This document shows, piece by piece, positions 7,943 to 15,255 of a DNA stretch of 35,076 nucleotides (its first letter is position 1; each line of letters begins with the position of its first letter). This DNA is from Oscillospiraceae bacterium (GTDB lineage: Bacteria; Bacillota; Clostridia; Oscillospirales; Ruminococcaceae): contig JAFQBT010000049.1 of the NCBI GenBank assembly GCA_017399625.1, positions 1 through 35,076 on the forward strand. Reading direction: 5' to 3'. Position numbers and translations under genes: made by a program. A model generated the notes under the pieces. It was not told the DNA's origin and ran no database searches. It saw only the letters and a list, made by a program, of their open reading frames with translations.

Positions 7943-7973
7943 AAAAAAGGACGGCTCTGCCGTCCTTTTTTTT
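7943..7973. terminator. Bidirectional terminator between pdxY and the ABC operon
   Basis: A 12-bp perfect stem (7943-7954 with 7960-7971) with a five-base loop, an A6 tract on the left and a T8 tract on the right. It lies between the convergent pdxY gene and the end of the minus-strand ABC operon. Confidence 0.9.
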
Positions 7974-7975
7974 GT

Positions 7976-8007
7976 TTTGAGCACGGACCTTGAGCACGGT
8001 GCTCAAA
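7976..8007. repeat. TTGAGCACGG direct and inverted copies
   Basis: TTGAGCACGG occurs twice in tandem (from 7977 and from 7990), and the second copy is followed immediately by its inverse GTGCTCAA (7999-8006). The block lies downstream of the minus-strand ABC transporter stop codon and next to the terminator. The same core is found in hairpins at 2112-2151 and 25122-25160. Confidence 0.6.
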
Positions 8008-8010
8008 GCT

Positions 8011-9798
8011 TTATGCAAACTGGGAATTATAGAGCGAACTGTAAAATCCGCCGGCTTTCATAAGCTCCTCATGGGTGCCCTGTTCGGCAATTTTTCCGTC
8101 CAGAACAACAAGAATATTGTCCGCGTTCTGAATGGTCGAAAGGCGGTGAGCAATAACAAAGCAGGTGCGTCCTTTCATAAGTTCGTTCATGGCTTCCTGA
8201 ATTTTTATCTCCGTTCTGGAGTCAACGTTGCTTGTGGCTTCGTCAAGAATAAGCATCGGTGCATCGGAAAGAAAAGCCCTTGCGATGGTGATAAGCTGCC
8301 GCTGACCCTTGGAAATATTGACTCCGTCATCGGAAAGAACGGTGTTATATCCGTCCGGAAGGCTTTCGATATATTTATCGATTCTTGCGGCCTTTGCGGC
8401 GGCTTTGACTTCCTCAAAAGTGGCATTCTCACGCCCATAAACGATGTTTTCAAAAACCGTTCCGTGGAAGAGCCATGTATCCTGGAGCACCATTGTAAAA
8501 GCCTTGCGAAGGTCTTTTCGTTTTATCTCTTTTGCGGGAATTCCTTCAAGGCGGATTTCACCGGAATCAACGTCATAAAACCGCATCAGAAGGTTGATTA
8601 TCGTGGTTTTTCCTGCGCCGGTGGGACCGACAATCGCAATTGTTTTTCCGGGTTTTGCGGTTACGGAAACGTTTTTAAGTATCGGTTTTTCCGGAGTGTA
8701 TCCGAAAGAAACGTCGTCAACTTCAACAAATCCTTCAACGTGCTCAAGGCTTTGAGCATCCTGAGCATCGGCGGGTTCGGGCTCTTCGTCGATGATGCGG
8801 AAAACCCTTTCCGCGGCGGAAAAAGCGGACTGGAATTCATGGAGAATGTTCGCAAATTCGTTTATGGGACCTGCGAATTTTCTGGAATACTGCACAAACT
8901 GAGCAACGCCGCCGAGGGTTATGAAGAAAATCGAAGTTTCCTCAAATTTTCCGCCGAAGGAAAGCATATAAAGAATTCCGCCGAGCATCGCCACAAGCGA
9001 CATTGAAAGGTTGTTGATGAAGTTTACCGAAGGACCAAGGGTTGCTCCGTAATATTCGGCTCTGTAATAAGCTTCCATTGCGGTTTCGTTGCGTTCGTTG
9101 AATCTTCCGGAAATAACGTCCTGTTTTCCGTAAGCTTCAATGCTTCTTGTTCCGGAAAGCATTTCTTCCGCAAAACCGTTGAGCTCACCGAGCTTTTTGG
9201 AACGCTCGCTGAAAAGCGGGCGGACTTTTTTTGAACGGTAACGGGTGAAAAGAATCGAAGCCGGAACGGTGAAAGCAAAAATAAGAATCATCGGCTTCGA
9301 AATATTCCACATAAAAACAAGCGAGCCGATTACGGTATAAACGCTTGTCATGACCTGAACAAGGTCGTGGGAAAGGGAAGAGTTGATGGTATCGATGTCA
9401 TAGGAAATGCGGCTTATGATGTCGCCGGTGGGGTGGGTGTCGAAATATCCGACAGGAAGAGTGTTCAGCTTTTCAAAAAGCTGTTTTCTCATGGCGTAAA
9501 CAATCCTCTGGCTGAGGTGCACCATGATTACCGCAAGAAAATATGCAAGCACGGCGGAAATTGCGTAGCATACGGCCATTTTAATAACGTTTTCCCGGAC
9601 GGCGGAAAAATCCGTTCCTCCGGAAAGACCGATGGCGTCAATCGCCGCGCCGGAATATTTCGGTCCGAGAAGCGAAAGCTGGTTCGAAAGAAGGGTGAAA
9701 AGAACCGCGGAAAGAAAAAGCGGCCATTCCCTTAAAACGTATTTTCCAAGGCGGAGGAGGATTCCTTTTGTGTTCTTTTTCTCAGTCAATGAAAGCAC
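8011..9798 (-). CDS. ABC exporter half-transporter, permease plus ATPase (595 aa)
   Basis: One half of a type IV (B-family) ABC exporter. Residues 1-320 hold six membrane helices and the ABC membrane domain. The ATPase domain starts near residue 358: Walker A is GPTGAGKTT, the Q-loop is MVLQDTWLFHGTV, the signature is ISKGQRQ and Walker B is PMLILDEATSNVD with the catalytic Glu. The H-loop follows at FVIAHRLSTI. The signature ISKGQ departs from LSGGQ, while Walker B is intact. This is the pattern of one subunit in heterodimeric exporters such as BmrCD or LmrCD, which pump drugs or peptides. Its start overlaps the end of the partner gene by 17 bp, so it is third in the marR-ABC-ABC operon. Confidence 0.93.
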   Translation of the reverse strand: MLSLTEKKNTKGILLRLGKYVLREWPLFLSAVLFTLLSNQLSLLGPKYSGAAIDAIGLSGGTDFSAVRENVIKMAVCYAISAVLAYFLAVIMVHLSQRIVYAMRKQLFEKLNTLPVGYFDTHPTGDIISRISYDIDTINSSLSHDLVQVMTSVYTVIGSLVFMWNISKPMILIFAFTVPASILFTRYRSKKVRPLFSERSKKLGELNGFAEEMLSGTRSIEAYGKQDVISGRFNERNETAMEAYYRAEYYGATLGPSVNFINNLSMSLVAMLGGILYMLSFGGKFEETSIFFITLGGVAQFVQYSRKFAGPINEFANILHEFQSAFSAAERVFRIIDEEPEPADAQDAQSLEHVEGFVEVDDVSFGYTPEKPILKNVSVTAKPGKTIAIVGPTGAGKTTIINLLMRFYDVDSGEIRLEGIPAKEIKRKDLRKAFTMVLQDTWLFHGTVFENIVYGRENATFEEVKAAAKAARIDKYIESLPDGYNTVLSDDGVNISKGQRQLITIARAFLSDAPMLILDEATSNVDSRTEIKIQEAMNELMKGRTCFVIAHRLSTIQNADNILVVLDGKIAEQGTHEELMKAGGFYSSLYNSQFA

Positions 9799-11500
9799 CT
9801 CCCATCTGCGAATCGCTGATTTCCTTATATTCGGGGCAGGTTTCGAGGAGTTCCTCGTGGGTGCCCCTGCCGATCACTTTTCCGTTATCGAGAACAAGGA
9901 TGAGCCCGCAGTTTTTGACGGAGCTGACCCTCTGGGCAACGGTAATGACAGTGGAGCCGGAAAGTTCGGTATCAAGCGCTTTCCGAAGAGCCGCGTCGGT
10001 TTTATAGTCCAGCGCGGAGGAAGAATCGTCAAGGATAATAATATCCGGCTTTGCGGCAACTGCCCTTGCTATAAGAAGTCGCTGGCGCTGTCCGCCGGAA
10101 AGATTTGTGCCTTTCGGTGCTATTACGTGATCATATTTTTCCGGAAGAGCCTCGATGAATTCTTCCGCCTGGGCAATTTTTGCCGCCCTTCTGATTTCAT
10201 CATCGGAAAGTTCCCGTCCGAAGGCAATGTTTTCCCGAACAGTATCCGCATAGAGAAAATCGTTCTGGAGAGCGACCCCGAACATTGCGGTAAGTTCCTT
10301 TCTGCTGTAGGAAGAAATATCCCTTCCGGCAATTTTTATTTTGCCGGAATCCGCTTCATAGGAGCGCATCAGAAGTTTTGCGAAGGTGGATTTTCCGCTT
10401 CCTGTCGCGCCGATTATTCCGAGAGTTCCGCCTTTCGGAACGGAAACGGAAAGATTTTCAAGGTTGTTCTTTTTGCCGAGATAGGAAAAAGAAACGTTTT
10501 CGAAAGAGATGAATTTTTCCTCGTCAGCGGGTGAATCGTCTTCCGTAACAAAAAAGCTGTCCGGGGTTTCCAGAACTTCTGCAATTCGGTTTGCGGAAGC
10601 GGCGCATTTTGTGTACATGACGAAGATTCTCGAAATTACCATCATCGCCATGGAAATAAGGGTGAAATACTGCACGAAAGCGATAACCGTCGCCGGGGTG
10701 GAAATGCCTTTTGCAACGGTGAATGCGCTTATTGCGACAACGGCAGTGATTCCGAGGTTCATCAGAAGGGTCATAATCGGGTTCACGGAACCCATAATTG
10801 TTCCGGCTTTGCGCTCCTCTTTCGAAAGTTCAAGGTTAACCGCGTCATAGCGGCGGTTTTCGTAATCGTTTTTCGAAAGAGCTTTTATAACCCGGATTCC
10901 CTGAGTATCCTCGCGGACCACACGCACCATGTTATCCACGGATTTCTGAACTTTTGAGTAAAGCGGAACGCCGTTTTTTGAAATGGAATAGACCGTGATG
11001 AAAATAAACGGAAGGGTCGCAAGCATAACAAGCGCAAGGTTCGCGTCCATAAAAAAGCTTATTGAAAGTCCGCCGATAAGGAGAATCGGCGCGCGTACGC
11101 CCATTCTTTGCATCATACTGACGAAGTTATGAACGTTGTAAGTATCGGTGGTGATTCTTGATTCAAGGGAGGGAATTGTGAATCTGTCCGTATCGGAAGC
11201 GGAAAGATAAAGCGTTTTTTCAAAAAGATCCTTCCTCATTTTCTTGGAAAAATCCTTCGAAGTTTTTGCCGCCATGCGGTTTGCAATAATATTTCCTGCG
11301 CAAGCCGCAGCCGCGCAGATTATCATGACAACTCCCCAGAAGATTACTTTTTCAACCCGCAGAGTTCCGATCACGTTGTCGAGAATATGGGTGAGAATAT
11401 AGGGGAGAAAAAGCTCCGCAACGGTTCCGGCAACTTTTATCGAAAAGCCCACGGCCATGCGGTTTCTGAACGGTTTAAGATAGGTAAGAAGAAATTTCAT
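9782..11500 (-). CDS. ABC exporter half-transporter with degenerate ATPase site (572 aa)
   Basis: Partner subunit of the same exporter. Six membrane helices fill about residues 1-310, followed by the ATPase domain with Walker A GATGSGKST, Q-loop region GVALQNDFLYADTV, signature LSGGQRQ and Walker B DIIILDDSSSALD. The Walker B ends in DD instead of DE, so the catalytic glutamate is replaced by aspartate. The H-loop position reads ITVAQRVSS, with Gln where His is usual. Together with the ISKGQ signature of the other subunit this builds one degenerate and one consensus ATP site, as in known heterodimeric exporters. It starts with a four-base overlap with the marR gene stop and is translationally coupled to it. 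The substrate is unknown. Confidence 0.93.
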   Translation of the reverse strand: MKFLLTYLKPFRNRMAVGFSIKVAGTVAELFLPYILTHILDNVIGTLRVEKVIFWGVVMIICAAAACAGNIIANRMAAKTSKDFSKKMRKDLFEKTLYLSASDTDRFTIPSLESRITTDTYNVHNFVSMMQRMGVRAPILLIGGLSISFFMDANLALVMLATLPFIFITVYSISKNGVPLYSKVQKSVDNMVRVVREDTQGIRVIKALSKNDYENRRYDAVNLELSKEERKAGTIMGSVNPIMTLLMNLGITAVVAISAFTVAKGISTPATVIAFVQYFTLISMAMMVISRIFVMYTKCAASANRIAEVLETPDSFFVTEDDSPADEEKFISFENVSFSYLGKKNNLENLSVSVPKGGTLGIIGATGSGKSTFAKLLMRSYEADSGKIKIAGRDISSYSRKELTAMFGVALQNDFLYADTVRENIAFGRELSDDEIRRAAKIAQAEEFIEALPEKYDHVIAPKGTNLSGGQRQRLLIARAVAAKPDIIILDDSSSALDYKTDAALRKALDTELSGSTVITVAQRVSSVKNCGLILVLDNGKVIGRGTHEELLETCPEYKEISDSQMGGAFID

Positions 11501-11940
11501 TTTCCGGCGTTCTCCTCCTTTTCGTCAATAATTTTCCGGGCGTTCTTTTCAATTCTGAACAGCACGGATTGGAAAACCGCAAATTCCTCTTCGGAAATTC
11601 CTTCGGTAACGCTTCTGCTCCATTCGGCGGTGACAGAACGCACCTCCGGAAGAGCGGCGGTCATTTTTTCGGTGGGAAAAACAAGGGTTTTGCGCTTGTT
11701 TTCCGGGTCGGCTTTGCGTTCAACAAAACCTTTTGATTCAAGAGCGGCAACTGCTCTTGCAACGCCGCTTTTGTCGATGCATATGTCTTTTGCAAGTTCA
11801 TCCTGACTGCGTCCCGGCTCTCTGCAGATTGCCAGAATCAGCGAATGATTAAGTGAAGAAAGTTCGCCTCCGCATTTTCTGCTTCGGAAGGCGCTCTGGC
11901 AGCGGCTTATTACATTAAGACTTTTCATAAAAAATGCCAT
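11497..11940 (-). CDS. MarR family transcriptional regulator of the ABC exporter operon
   Basis: A 147-residue winged-helix repressor. The DNA-binding core is visible: CGGELSSLNHSLILAICREP, then the helix-turn-helix SQDELAKDICIDKSGVARAV with recognition helix KSGVARAVAALESKGFVER, then the wing ADPENKRKTLVFPTEKM. ATG 11940 is chosen because AAAGGAG lies about eight bases upstream; the longer form starts inside that site. The gene is first in a three-gene operon with two ABC half-transporters, overlapping the next by ATGA. Upstream are a consensus promoter and two palindromes that are probably its own operator, so it likely represses the exporter until an inducing compound binds. Confidence 0.92.
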   Translation of the reverse strand: MAFFMKSLNVISRCQSAFRSRKCGGELSSLNHSLILAICREPGRSQDELAKDICIDKSGVARAVAALESKGFVERKADPENKRKTLVFPTEKMTAALPEVRSVTAEWSRSVTEGISEEEFAVFQSVLFRIEKNARKIIDEKEENAGK

Positions 11941-11965
11941 AAAAAAACACTCCTTTCTCAAGAAT

Positions 11966-11994
11966 GTTGCGAATGCAACTGTTGCTTACGCAAC
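11966..11994 (-). promoter_or_regulatory. Tandem palindromic operator for the MarR regulator
   Basis: Two 14-bp palindromes stand side by side with one base between: GTTGC-GAAT-GCAAC (11966-11979) and GTTGC-TTAC-GCAAC (11981-11994). They start two bases after the -10 box, cover the expected transcription start and lie just upstream of the ribosome binding site. This is the typical place for an autorepressor. Assignment to the adjacent MarR protein is inference from position. Confidence 0.78.
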
Positions 11995-11995
11995 A

Positions 11996-12024
11996 ATTAT
12001 AACATAAATTCTGCTTTTGGTCAA
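11996..12024 (-). promoter_or_regulatory. Sigma-A promoter of the marR-ABC-ABC operon
   Basis: On the minus strand TTGACC (12024-12019) and TATAAT (12001-11996) are separated by exactly 17 bp. Confidence 0.85.
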
Positions 12025-12060
12025 CAAAAAAGCCTCTGCAAAAATGCAGGGGCTTTTTCG
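12025..12060 (-). terminator. Terminator after the histidine kinase gene
   Basis: A stem of ten pairs with one G-T (12031-12040 with 12045-12054) and an AAAA loop, followed on the minus strand by T6. It abuts the -35 box of the marR operon, insulating the two transcription units. Confidence 0.88.
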
Positions 12061-12062
12061 GC

Positions 12063-13322
12063 TCAGATAACAACTCTGATTATGAAGTTTTCATCGGTGG
12101 CGGAAAACTGGCAGTTTCCTCCAAGAGATTCCGTAAGATAAATAATGCTTTGTGTTCCGAAACCGTGACCTTCTTTTTGGGAAATCGGTACGCCTTCAAC
12201 AAAAACGGGTTTTGAAAGACAGGTATTTTTAACGGAAAAAAGGATTTTTTCGTCCTTTTTGCAGAGCATCAGATCGATTTTTCTTTCGGATACAGGCAAA
12301 TCAAGCTGGGCGTTATAGGCGTTTTCAAGCGCGTTTGAAACAATGAAAGCAAAGCTTATTTCGTCAATATCCAGATCTTCGATTTTTATTGAACAGTTGA
12401 ATTTGATTTCTTTTTCCTTGAATTTCTCCGCGAAAGCAGAAACAACATAGTTTATGGTGCTGTTTTTGCAAAAATGCATTATTGCGGTGCTTTCGACTTT
12501 CTCGGAAAAAGCGGAAATCATTTCAAGGGCCTTTTCGTTGTTTCCGTCGGAAATGCAAAGCTGAAGATTTGTGAAAAAATGACGCATATCATGGCGCAGA
12601 ATTTTCGCTTGTTGTTCTTTAGCGTTGACCGCTTCAATTTCCTTTGCGCCCTGTTCGGAAATAATCCGGATAATCTGCTCCTTGTGCATCGCTTCGGTTT
12701 TTTGTTCATATTCCCGGTAATAAACTATGCAGAAAGTAAAATAGGTGAAGCACAGGAAAACCGGAAGAAATTCCACAACAACCCTGACATTGCTGCCCCA
12801 AAGGTCTGTGTAAATCGCCATGCTGTAATCATAAAGATAGTAAATCATCAGAACAACGCCGAAGATAAAAACGCTTTTGTCGTTTTTATTATAAATTTTT
12901 GAAGCATAAGGAGTGATGATTTTTATGAACAGCAAAAGCGAAAAGACAAGCGAAGCTATGTAAATATAATCAGCTGTGTCGCTTTCGCCGAAAAGCTGGA
13001 TATACAGAAGTTCAAGCCATTTTGCCGGTTGGCAGCAGATATATGCCGCCGAAACGGAAGCAAGAATTGTTGAAATTCTCTTTTTATAAAAAAACCGCAG
13101 GACGATCATAATCGGAAGATGCGCAAGAAGGGGATATGCCTTCCAGACAAATTCCTCGCCGAAAAAATAAAACGCGGCAATCTGCAGAACAGTGCTCAGA
13201 AAAAGGACCGAAATTTCGCAAATAAAATTCTTTTTTGAAAAAGAAATCCCCGCAAATGCAAATGAAAGAATGATTCCAAAAAACAAAAGCGAAATATATC
13301 GTGTGAAAAACAAAAGCGTCAT
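12063..13322 (-). CDS. AgrC-like sensor histidine kinase (GHKL type)
   Basis: A 419-residue membrane kinase. The first 205 residues contain about six hydrophobic helices forming the sensor, followed by a coiled dimerisation region (KTEAMHKEQIIRIISEQGAK). The phospho-acceptor motif RHDMRHFFTNLQL lies near residues 243-255, with His 244 the likely site. The ATPase domain shows an N-box SNALENAYNAQ (about 329-339) and a G-box HGFGTQSI (386-393), typical of the AgrC/GHKL class and not of classical HisKA kinases. It overlaps the upstream response regulator by four bases (ATGA). Relatives sense secreted peptides, but no AgrB or AgrD is visible here, so the signal is unknown. Confidence 0.88.
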   Translation of the reverse strand: MTLLFFTRYISLLFFGIILSFAFAGISFSKKNFICEISVLFLSTVLQIAAFYFFGEEFVWKAYPLLAHLPIMIVLRFFYKKRISTILASVSAAYICCQPAKWLELLYIQLFGESDTADYIYIASLVFSLLLFIKIITPYASKIYNKNDKSVFIFGVVLMIYYLYDYSMAIYTDLWGSNVRVVVEFLPVFLCFTYFTFCIVYYREYEQKTEAMHKEQIIRIISEQGAKEIEAVNAKEQQAKILRHDMRHFFTNLQLCISDGNNEKALEMISAFSEKVESTAIMHFCKNSTINYVVSAFAEKFKEKEIKFNCSIKIEDLDIDEISFAFIVSNALENAYNAQLDLPVSERKIDLMLCKKDEKILFSVKNTCLSKPVFVEGVPISQKEGHGFGTQSIIYLTESLGGNCQFSATDENFIIRVVI

Positions 13323-14044
13323 TTGATATCGCCGGCCTTTCCGAAAAGTGTTTCAAAATAGTTTTCCTCAAAATCCTTTCTGCAGCTTCGGGAAAGGGGA
13401 ATGCTTTTTCCGGAGCGCATAAAAATATCTTTCGGGTTGAATGAAGCGATTCTGTGGATATTGACTATATAACTTCTGTGGCATTTGAAAAAATCCGGAA
13501 AGGGAAGAAGCTTTTCCTCAAAAATATAAAAAGGCTCCGTGGATTCAACGGTTTTGCCGTCAAAAAGGAAAATCAGTACCCTTTTGTTCATCGCCTCAAT
13601 ATATTCAATGCTGTGGAAAGGAATGTTGTAAATTGAAGAAAAACTTTTAACAGTAATTCCGGAAAATTCCTCCTCAAAATCGGAATAAAGTTCTTCAAGA
13701 CATTCGAAAAGCGCCTTTTTGCCAACAGGTTTCAAAAGATAGTTGCTTGCTTTTACGGAGTAAGAATCCAAAGCAAATTCCGGCGAAGAGGTAAGAAAAA
13801 CAATTTTGACTTTTTTATCAAAAGAACGTATTTCCTTTGCGGTTTCAATTCCGTCGATAAAAGGCATTACAACGTCAAGAAAAATAAAATTAAATGTTTC
13901 AGAGGAATGAGCGGAAACAAGGCTGTCGCCGCTTTCAAAAGTCCGGACTATCGAATCTTCCGGAAGGGAATTCCAGCTTCGGATTATTTTTTTAATTGTG
14001 ATGACATCCTCATGGGAATCATCACAAACTGCAATTTTAAGCAA
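13319..14044 (-). CDS. LytTR response regulator, AgrA-like
   Basis: A 241-residue response regulator. The receiver domain (about 1-125) has the acidic pair in LKIAVCDDSHED, the phosphorylated Asp 57 in FIFLDVVMPFIDG, and FLTSSPEFALDSY with KP in YLLKPVGKKAL. The C-terminal LytTR DNA-binding domain (about 140-235) shows HSIEYIEAMNKRVLI, FKCHRSYIVNIHRI and IPLSRS. TTG 14044 is preferred because AAGGCGGTGA lies just upstream; a GTG 18 bases earlier is in frame and possible. It is the first gene of the two-gene sensor operon and is divergent from the SipW/TasA-like locus, which it may control. Confidence 0.88.
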   Translation of the reverse strand: MLKIAVCDDSHEDVITIKKIIRSWNSLPEDSIVRTFESGDSLVSAHSSETFNFIFLDVVMPFIDGIETAKEIRSFDKKVKIVFLTSSPEFALDSYSVKASNYLLKPVGKKALFECLEELYSDFEEEFSGITVKSFSSIYNIPFHSIEYIEAMNKRVLIFLFDGKTVESTEPFYIFEEKLLPFPDFFKCHRSYIVNIHRIASFNPKDIFMRSGKSIPLSRSCRKDFEENYFETLFGKAGDIK

Positions 14045-14284
14045 AGGTATCACCGCCTTCACAATAATCTATTTTACAGTATACCACAAAAAAAGAATAT
14101 TTGTCTGCATTTCGCGCCTTTTTCAGGGTATTTCACGCTTTTTCCGGAGGAAAATGGTTTCGTCAATTATAATGTAGTCTGTACAGATTTCAGAAATGGC
14201 TAAAAGATGTTTTTGCAGGAAATCTCGCAAAAACCTGAGAGTCTTTTTGCAAACTGCAAAAAATCCTGCATTTCTGCGGTTTGC

Positions 14285-14312
14285 TTGACTTTTAAATAAT
14301 AAATGCTATTAT
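14285..14312 (+). promoter_or_regulatory. Candidate sigma-A promoter for the SipW/TasA-like locus
   Basis: TTGACT (14285-14290) and TATTAT (14307-14312) are 16 bp apart. Further AT-rich TATAATA-like sequence follows at 14322-14331. The first gene starts 115 bp downstream, leaving a long structured leader. Confidence 0.65.
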
Positions 14313-14338
14313 TAAAGTAACTATATAATATAATTTGC

Positions 14339-14379
14339 CACAAAAGGCGCCTTTTGTGTTGTCATCGAAGATGACAACA
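14339..14379 (+). promoter_or_regulatory. Two overlapping hairpins in the leader of the SipW/TasA-like locus
   Basis: A perfect 20-bp palindrome (14339-14358, CACAAAAGGC and its complement) is followed by a hairpin of 10 bp with a GAA loop (TGTTGTCATC 14357-14366 with GATGACAACA 14370-14379). They share bases 14357-14358, so the full forms compete. AAGCC (14379-14383) and GGCTT (14404-14408) could form a third stem near the ribosome binding site. No T-tract follows, so this is not a simple terminator. I do not recognise a known riboswitch. Confidence 0.55.
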
Positions 14380-14427
14380 AGCCGCCCTGTCTGAAACCTG
14401 TTTGGCTTATGAAAGCGAGGAATTACT

Positions 14428-15096
14428 ATGCAGAAAGAAAAAACAAAGGAAAAGGCATCGCTTACCCATAACATACTCACTGTTGTGGGAACGGTTATGT
14501 GCGTTATCCTCCTTCCGATTCTGATAATCAACCTTATCCTGATCGTGAAGAGCTTTACCAATGCGGACGAAGTCCCGAGCGTCGGCGGAGTTTTCCCGCT
14601 TATCGTTCTCACTGACTCCATGTATCCGGAAATCGAAAGCGGCGACCTTATAATCAACAAAACTCTTGAACCGGAGGAAGTCAAAGTCGGCGACGTAATA
14701 TCCTTCTTTGACCCGGCTGGAAACGGTTCCACAATCGTAACCCATAGAGTAACCGCGATTGTTGAAGAAAACGGCGGAATCGCTTTCAGAACAAAGGGTG
14801 ATTACAACAACACCGAAGATAAACTTTCCGTTCCGGCGGAAAGCCTTGTCGGAATTTATAAAAGCAGGATTCCCGGAGCGGGCAACGTTGCGATGTTCAT
14901 GCAGACCACAACCGGTCTTATCGTCTGCGTTGTGCTCCCGATTGTTCTTCTTGTTGCCTATGACGTGATAAGACGCCATATTTACGAAAAGAACAAAAAG
15001 GCGGATACCGATGCTCTTCTTGCGGAACTCGAAGCGCTCCGTGCAGAAAAAGCAAAAGCCGCCGCAGTTTCCGCCGAAAGCGGCGAAAACGAATAA
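14428..15096 (+). CDS. sipW: SipW-type (ER-type) signal peptidase I, first copy
   Basis: A 222-residue membrane serine protease that removes signal peptides from exported proteins. An N-terminal helix (about 19-41) and a C-terminal helix (about 153-176) flank the catalytic domain. The nucleophile is Ser 64 in LTDSMYPEIESGDLII. The general base is His 106 in TIVTHRVTAI instead of the Lys of ordinary bacterial enzymes, with an acidic residue in TKGDYNNTEDK. This Ser-His arrangement is the mark of SipW/archaeal/ER-type peptidases, which in Bacillus process TasA and YqxM/TapA. A long coiled cytoplasmic tail rich in Glu, Lys and Ala ends the protein. GAGGA precedes the ATG. It is the first gene of the locus, 159 bp before its likely substrate gene. 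Confidence 0.92.
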   Translation: MQKEKTKEKASLTHNILTVVGTVMCVILLPILIINLILIVKSFTNADEVPSVGGVFPLIVLTDSMYPEIESGDLIINKTLEPEEVKVGDVISFFDPAGNGSTIVTHRVTAIVEENGGIAFRTKGDYNNTEDKLSVPAESLVGIYKSRIPGAGNVAMFMQTTTGLIVCVVLPIVLLVAYDVIRRHIYEKNKKADTDALLAELEALRAEKAKAAAVSAESGENE

Positions 15097-15159
15097 TTTT
15101 TTACATAGTCGATTTATTCTTCCATCGGAAGCCACGTTTCCGGGGATGATAAAAAGACT

Positions 15160-15235
15160 CCGCGATGAAAATTGCGGGGAATATATTTTCCCCGGAAGGG
15201 GAAGAATTAAATATTTGTTCCCGCAAGGGAACGAA
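15160..15235 (+). promoter_or_regulatory. Hairpin-rich leader of the TasA-like gene with GNRA loops
   Basis: Two compact hairpins with GNRA-type tetraloops lie just before the AGGAG site: TTCCCC-GGAA-GGGGAA (15188-15203) and GTTCCC-GCAA-GGGAAC (15217-15232). A weaker CCGC/GCGG stem lies upstream near 15161-15178. The spacer has no obvious promoter. Such structures can protect the 5' end of a processed messenger; that function is inferred. Confidence 0.55.
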
Positions 15236-15255
15236 AAGAAAGGAGATTTTACGAA

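Larger units (their letters stand above)
14045..14427. other. Divergent control region between the two-component system and the surface locus
   Basis: A 383-bp non-coding region. Repeated TTTTTGC/GCAAAAA elements form inverted pairs: TTTTTGC 14210-14216 with GCAAAAA 14227-14233, and TTTTTGCA 14244-14251 with TGCAAAAA 14255-14262. On the right are the promoter and two hairpins described separately. The left side must hold the regulator promoter, but I see no strong -35/-10 pair there. No gene is visible. Confidence 0.6.

Noticed and set aside
14045-14285. LytTR-type direct repeats (ACAGTT-like) for the AgrA-like regulator
   Set aside because: Only isolated ACAGTAT and ACAGATT occur, about 110 bp apart, without the expected 12-13 bp spacing.
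14285-14427. Cyclic-di-GMP or other known riboswitch in the surface-locus leader
   Set aside because: The conserved core motifs of the classes I know are absent; only plain hairpins can be seen.
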